Assembly (NCBI GenBank): GCA_963697915.1
Contig: OY969103.1
Coordinates: 1,922,001-1,986,000 of the forward strand
Source: VRUE01 sp963697915
GTDB taxonomy: Bacteria > Actinomycetota > Thermoleophilia > Solirubrobacterales > 70-9
Direction: 5' to 3'
Length of the DNA: 64,000 nt
The first letter of the stretch is position 1, and each line of letters begins with the position of its first letter. This document shows, piece after piece, positions 63,501 to 64,000 of this stretch. The notes under the pieces were generated by a model that saw nothing but the letters and a program-made list of their open reading frames with translations, had not been told where the DNA came from and searched no databases. The position numbers and the translations under genes are program-made.

Positions 63501-64000
63501 AGGGCGGCCACCTGCCCGGCAAGAAGGTCTCCGAGAAGGTCGCCGCCGCCCGTAACGCGGCGCCGGGCACCGACCTGATCTCGCCCTCCAACAACCACGA
63601 CCTCTACTCGATCGAGGACCTCGCCGAGCTGATCGACGAGCTGAAGACGGTCAACCCGGACGTGCGCGTCTCGGTCAAGGTTCCCGTCGTGCCGAACATC
63701 GGCACGATCGGCCTCGGCATCGCCAAGGCCGGCGCCGACATCATCACCCTCTCCGGCTTCGAGGGCGGCACCGGCGCCGCCCGTCAGCACGCCCTGCGCC
63801 ACGTCGGGCTGCCGTCCGACATCGGCACCCGCGCCGTGCACCGGGCGCTGATGGAGGCCGGCCTGCGCAACCGGGTCGAGATCTGGGCCGACGGCGGCTA
63901 CCGCACCGGCCACGACATCGTCAAGCTGCACTGCCTCGGTGCCAACCGGGTCGGCTTCGGCACCCTGGCGATGGTCAGCCTCGGCTGCACGATCTGCCGC
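60599..64000 (+). CDS. gltB: Glutamate synthase large subunit, 3' truncated by window
   Basis: GltB makes glutamate from glutamine and 2-oxoglutarate. The frame is open from TTG 60599 to the end of the window (more than 1,130 residues). A 38-residue leader precedes Cys39 (DACAIYASVRKDATPS), which is probably the glutaminase nucleophile exposed by processing. Further on are EPGVVSVSEMVAEPKPLAPG, the central domain and the FMN/synthase domain with GQGAKPGEGGHLPGKKV and SPSNNHDLYSIEDLAEL. The last codons (LGCTICR) begin the 3Fe-4S cluster. The start is supported by GGGAGG 6 nt upstream. Confidence 0.95.
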   Translation, partial: MSSTQSRDLHGEGGPLRYSPERAYRPLVSPPSVEDKDACAIYASVRKDATPSNEPIERAIPALQKMLHRAGNVDGEGDGCGVLVDIPRKIWAEEVRSGGHDPSLTLDDAFAVAHVFIERSQDREQVRHDARELLGRGGFRILAERIGVVDSPALGPTAREEEPHFWQIGGLIADTANRERVLFDLMVELEEELGVHVPSLSATSCVYKVMGAPKVLGEYYPDLRDERFETIGCFGHNRYSTNTWPSFKRVQPFSVLGHNGEINTVEQLRQEARMLGVPIQPGNSDSQDLNRTIDTLISRDGLSLAEAMEMVVPPIVNEIRSLPDDLHPFYMYLRQAMGPFAQGPVALIARHGDECVFSADALGLRPLWQVETGNDFVFSSEPGVVSVSEMVAEPKPLAPGEKALVSIDRDRKRSTLHPHDEMLRVVRDRWLARTGAEAAGPYDRALETGGPLDGEAVPGYSDAGPEEPVKVADRVLAGFGWQRDDVKLVQQMASNGAEPVGSLGYDGPLAALSPERQNLADYFKETVAVVTNPAIDREREMEHFSTRSVFGRRPSIGDAGADTGTVETSFPVILGGHHDLAPLSDKTYRRIARQHQTYLLEDLWEEFRGRAAAVDISLLESETTKGAIERIKQEAVKRVREGAELLVLTDRTVYDAERRYLDPHLATSAVDQALKQFRVGPGEENLRRRCGIVLRSAAIRNVHDTMLALGLGANGVCPYTMVEVICVEDYETDISNLCAALAKGIEKVISTIGIHEVRGYARQFSSIGVRPELAEIFQTEAFAASDGGGTGFTSLDEDTNERARILGGDEDAKPAKTFRFYPKVYKAAIATANGSGGYAEYSEKVRDLEAQNPISMRHIMGLKGDREPLADPSVVDAGIGHHDYPVVISSMSFGSQSEPAFRAYAEAAKAINILCVNGEGGEIRDMYGKYRKWRGQQVASGRFGVSAEMINSSYVAEIKIGQGAKPGEGGHLPGKKVSEKVAAARNAAPGTDLISPSNNHDLYSIEDLAELIDELKTVNPDVRVSVKVPVVPNIGTIGLGIAKAGADIITLSGFEGGTGAARQHALRHVGLPSDIGTRAVHRALMEAGLRNRVEIWADGGYRTGHDIVKLHCLGANRVGFGTLAMVSLGCTICR

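Noticed and set aside
61454..63931. Minus-strand 825-codon open frame opposite gltB
   Set aside because: Shadow frame of a clearly conserved glutamate synthase; no independent motif.

Overview
This window is one contiguous piece of a very GC-rich (roughly 70% G+C), densely coded actinobacterial chromosome, probably from the deep-branching class Thermoleophilia (Solirubrobacterales-like). Three things point there: CarD next to ispD/ispF and DisA, F420/LLM and acyl-CoA dehydrogenase cassettes, and a small secreted protein whose signal peptide ends in an LGGT(A/G)-type motif that I associate with that group. No insertion sequence, integrase, prophage or CRISPR array was seen, and no gene-free gap exceeds about 220 bp.

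1-27 kb is a housekeeping block. It holds the end of a class III cyclase, tilS, hpt, ftsH, folP, folB, folK, coaX, dusB, greA, lysS, clpC, disA, carD, ispD, ispF, cysS, rlmB and a SigH-like sigma factor. This order is close to the origin-proximal tilS-to-sigH region of Bacillus subtilis, with lineage-specific genes interleaved (a hot-dog protein, a GST-like protein, an aldo/keto reductase, an MFS pump, a DUF389 protein, a PHP phosphatase, an acyl-CoA synthetase and a coiled-coil protein). It supplies tRNA modification and charging, folate, CoA and isoprenoid precursors, proteolysis and c-di-AMP.

27-31 kb is a more variable zone: an XRE/nucleotidyltransferase pair that looks like a toxin-antitoxin module, a saccharopine-dehydrogenase-like reductase, a frameshifted GNAT gene, tRNA-Thr(TGT) and a SHOCT membrane protein. 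31-43.8 kb holds a ring-cleavage dioxygenase/maleylacetate-reductase-like pair, a PlsC-GpsA fusion, an ECF sigma factor with a membrane partner, a rhomboid protease, a CNNM-type transporter, a P450, a 3-hydroxyacyl-CoA dehydrogenase, and a cation/proton antiporter fused to a UBP zinc finger with a KhtT-like partner. 43.9-52.4 kb is rich in acyl-CoA dehydrogenases and small hypothetical genes. 52.5-64 kb holds an M23 cell-wall peptidase, the lysA-hom-thrC-thrB operon, a TolB-like protein, a cupin and the first 3.4 kb of glutamate synthase.

Two genome-level patterns stand out. First, many genes lack a Shine-Dalgarno sequence and instead carry a -10-like hexamer (TANNNT, often TAGGCT or TAGCCT) 6-12 nt before the start codon, which suggests widespread leaderless transcription; several divergent pairs seem to share one bidirectional -10 in only 25-30 bp. 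Second, long perfect inverted repeats (14-24 bp arms) sit inside or at the edge of coding sequences (folP, ispD, cysS and a gene at 47.6 kb), and read in frame as extra peptide segments.
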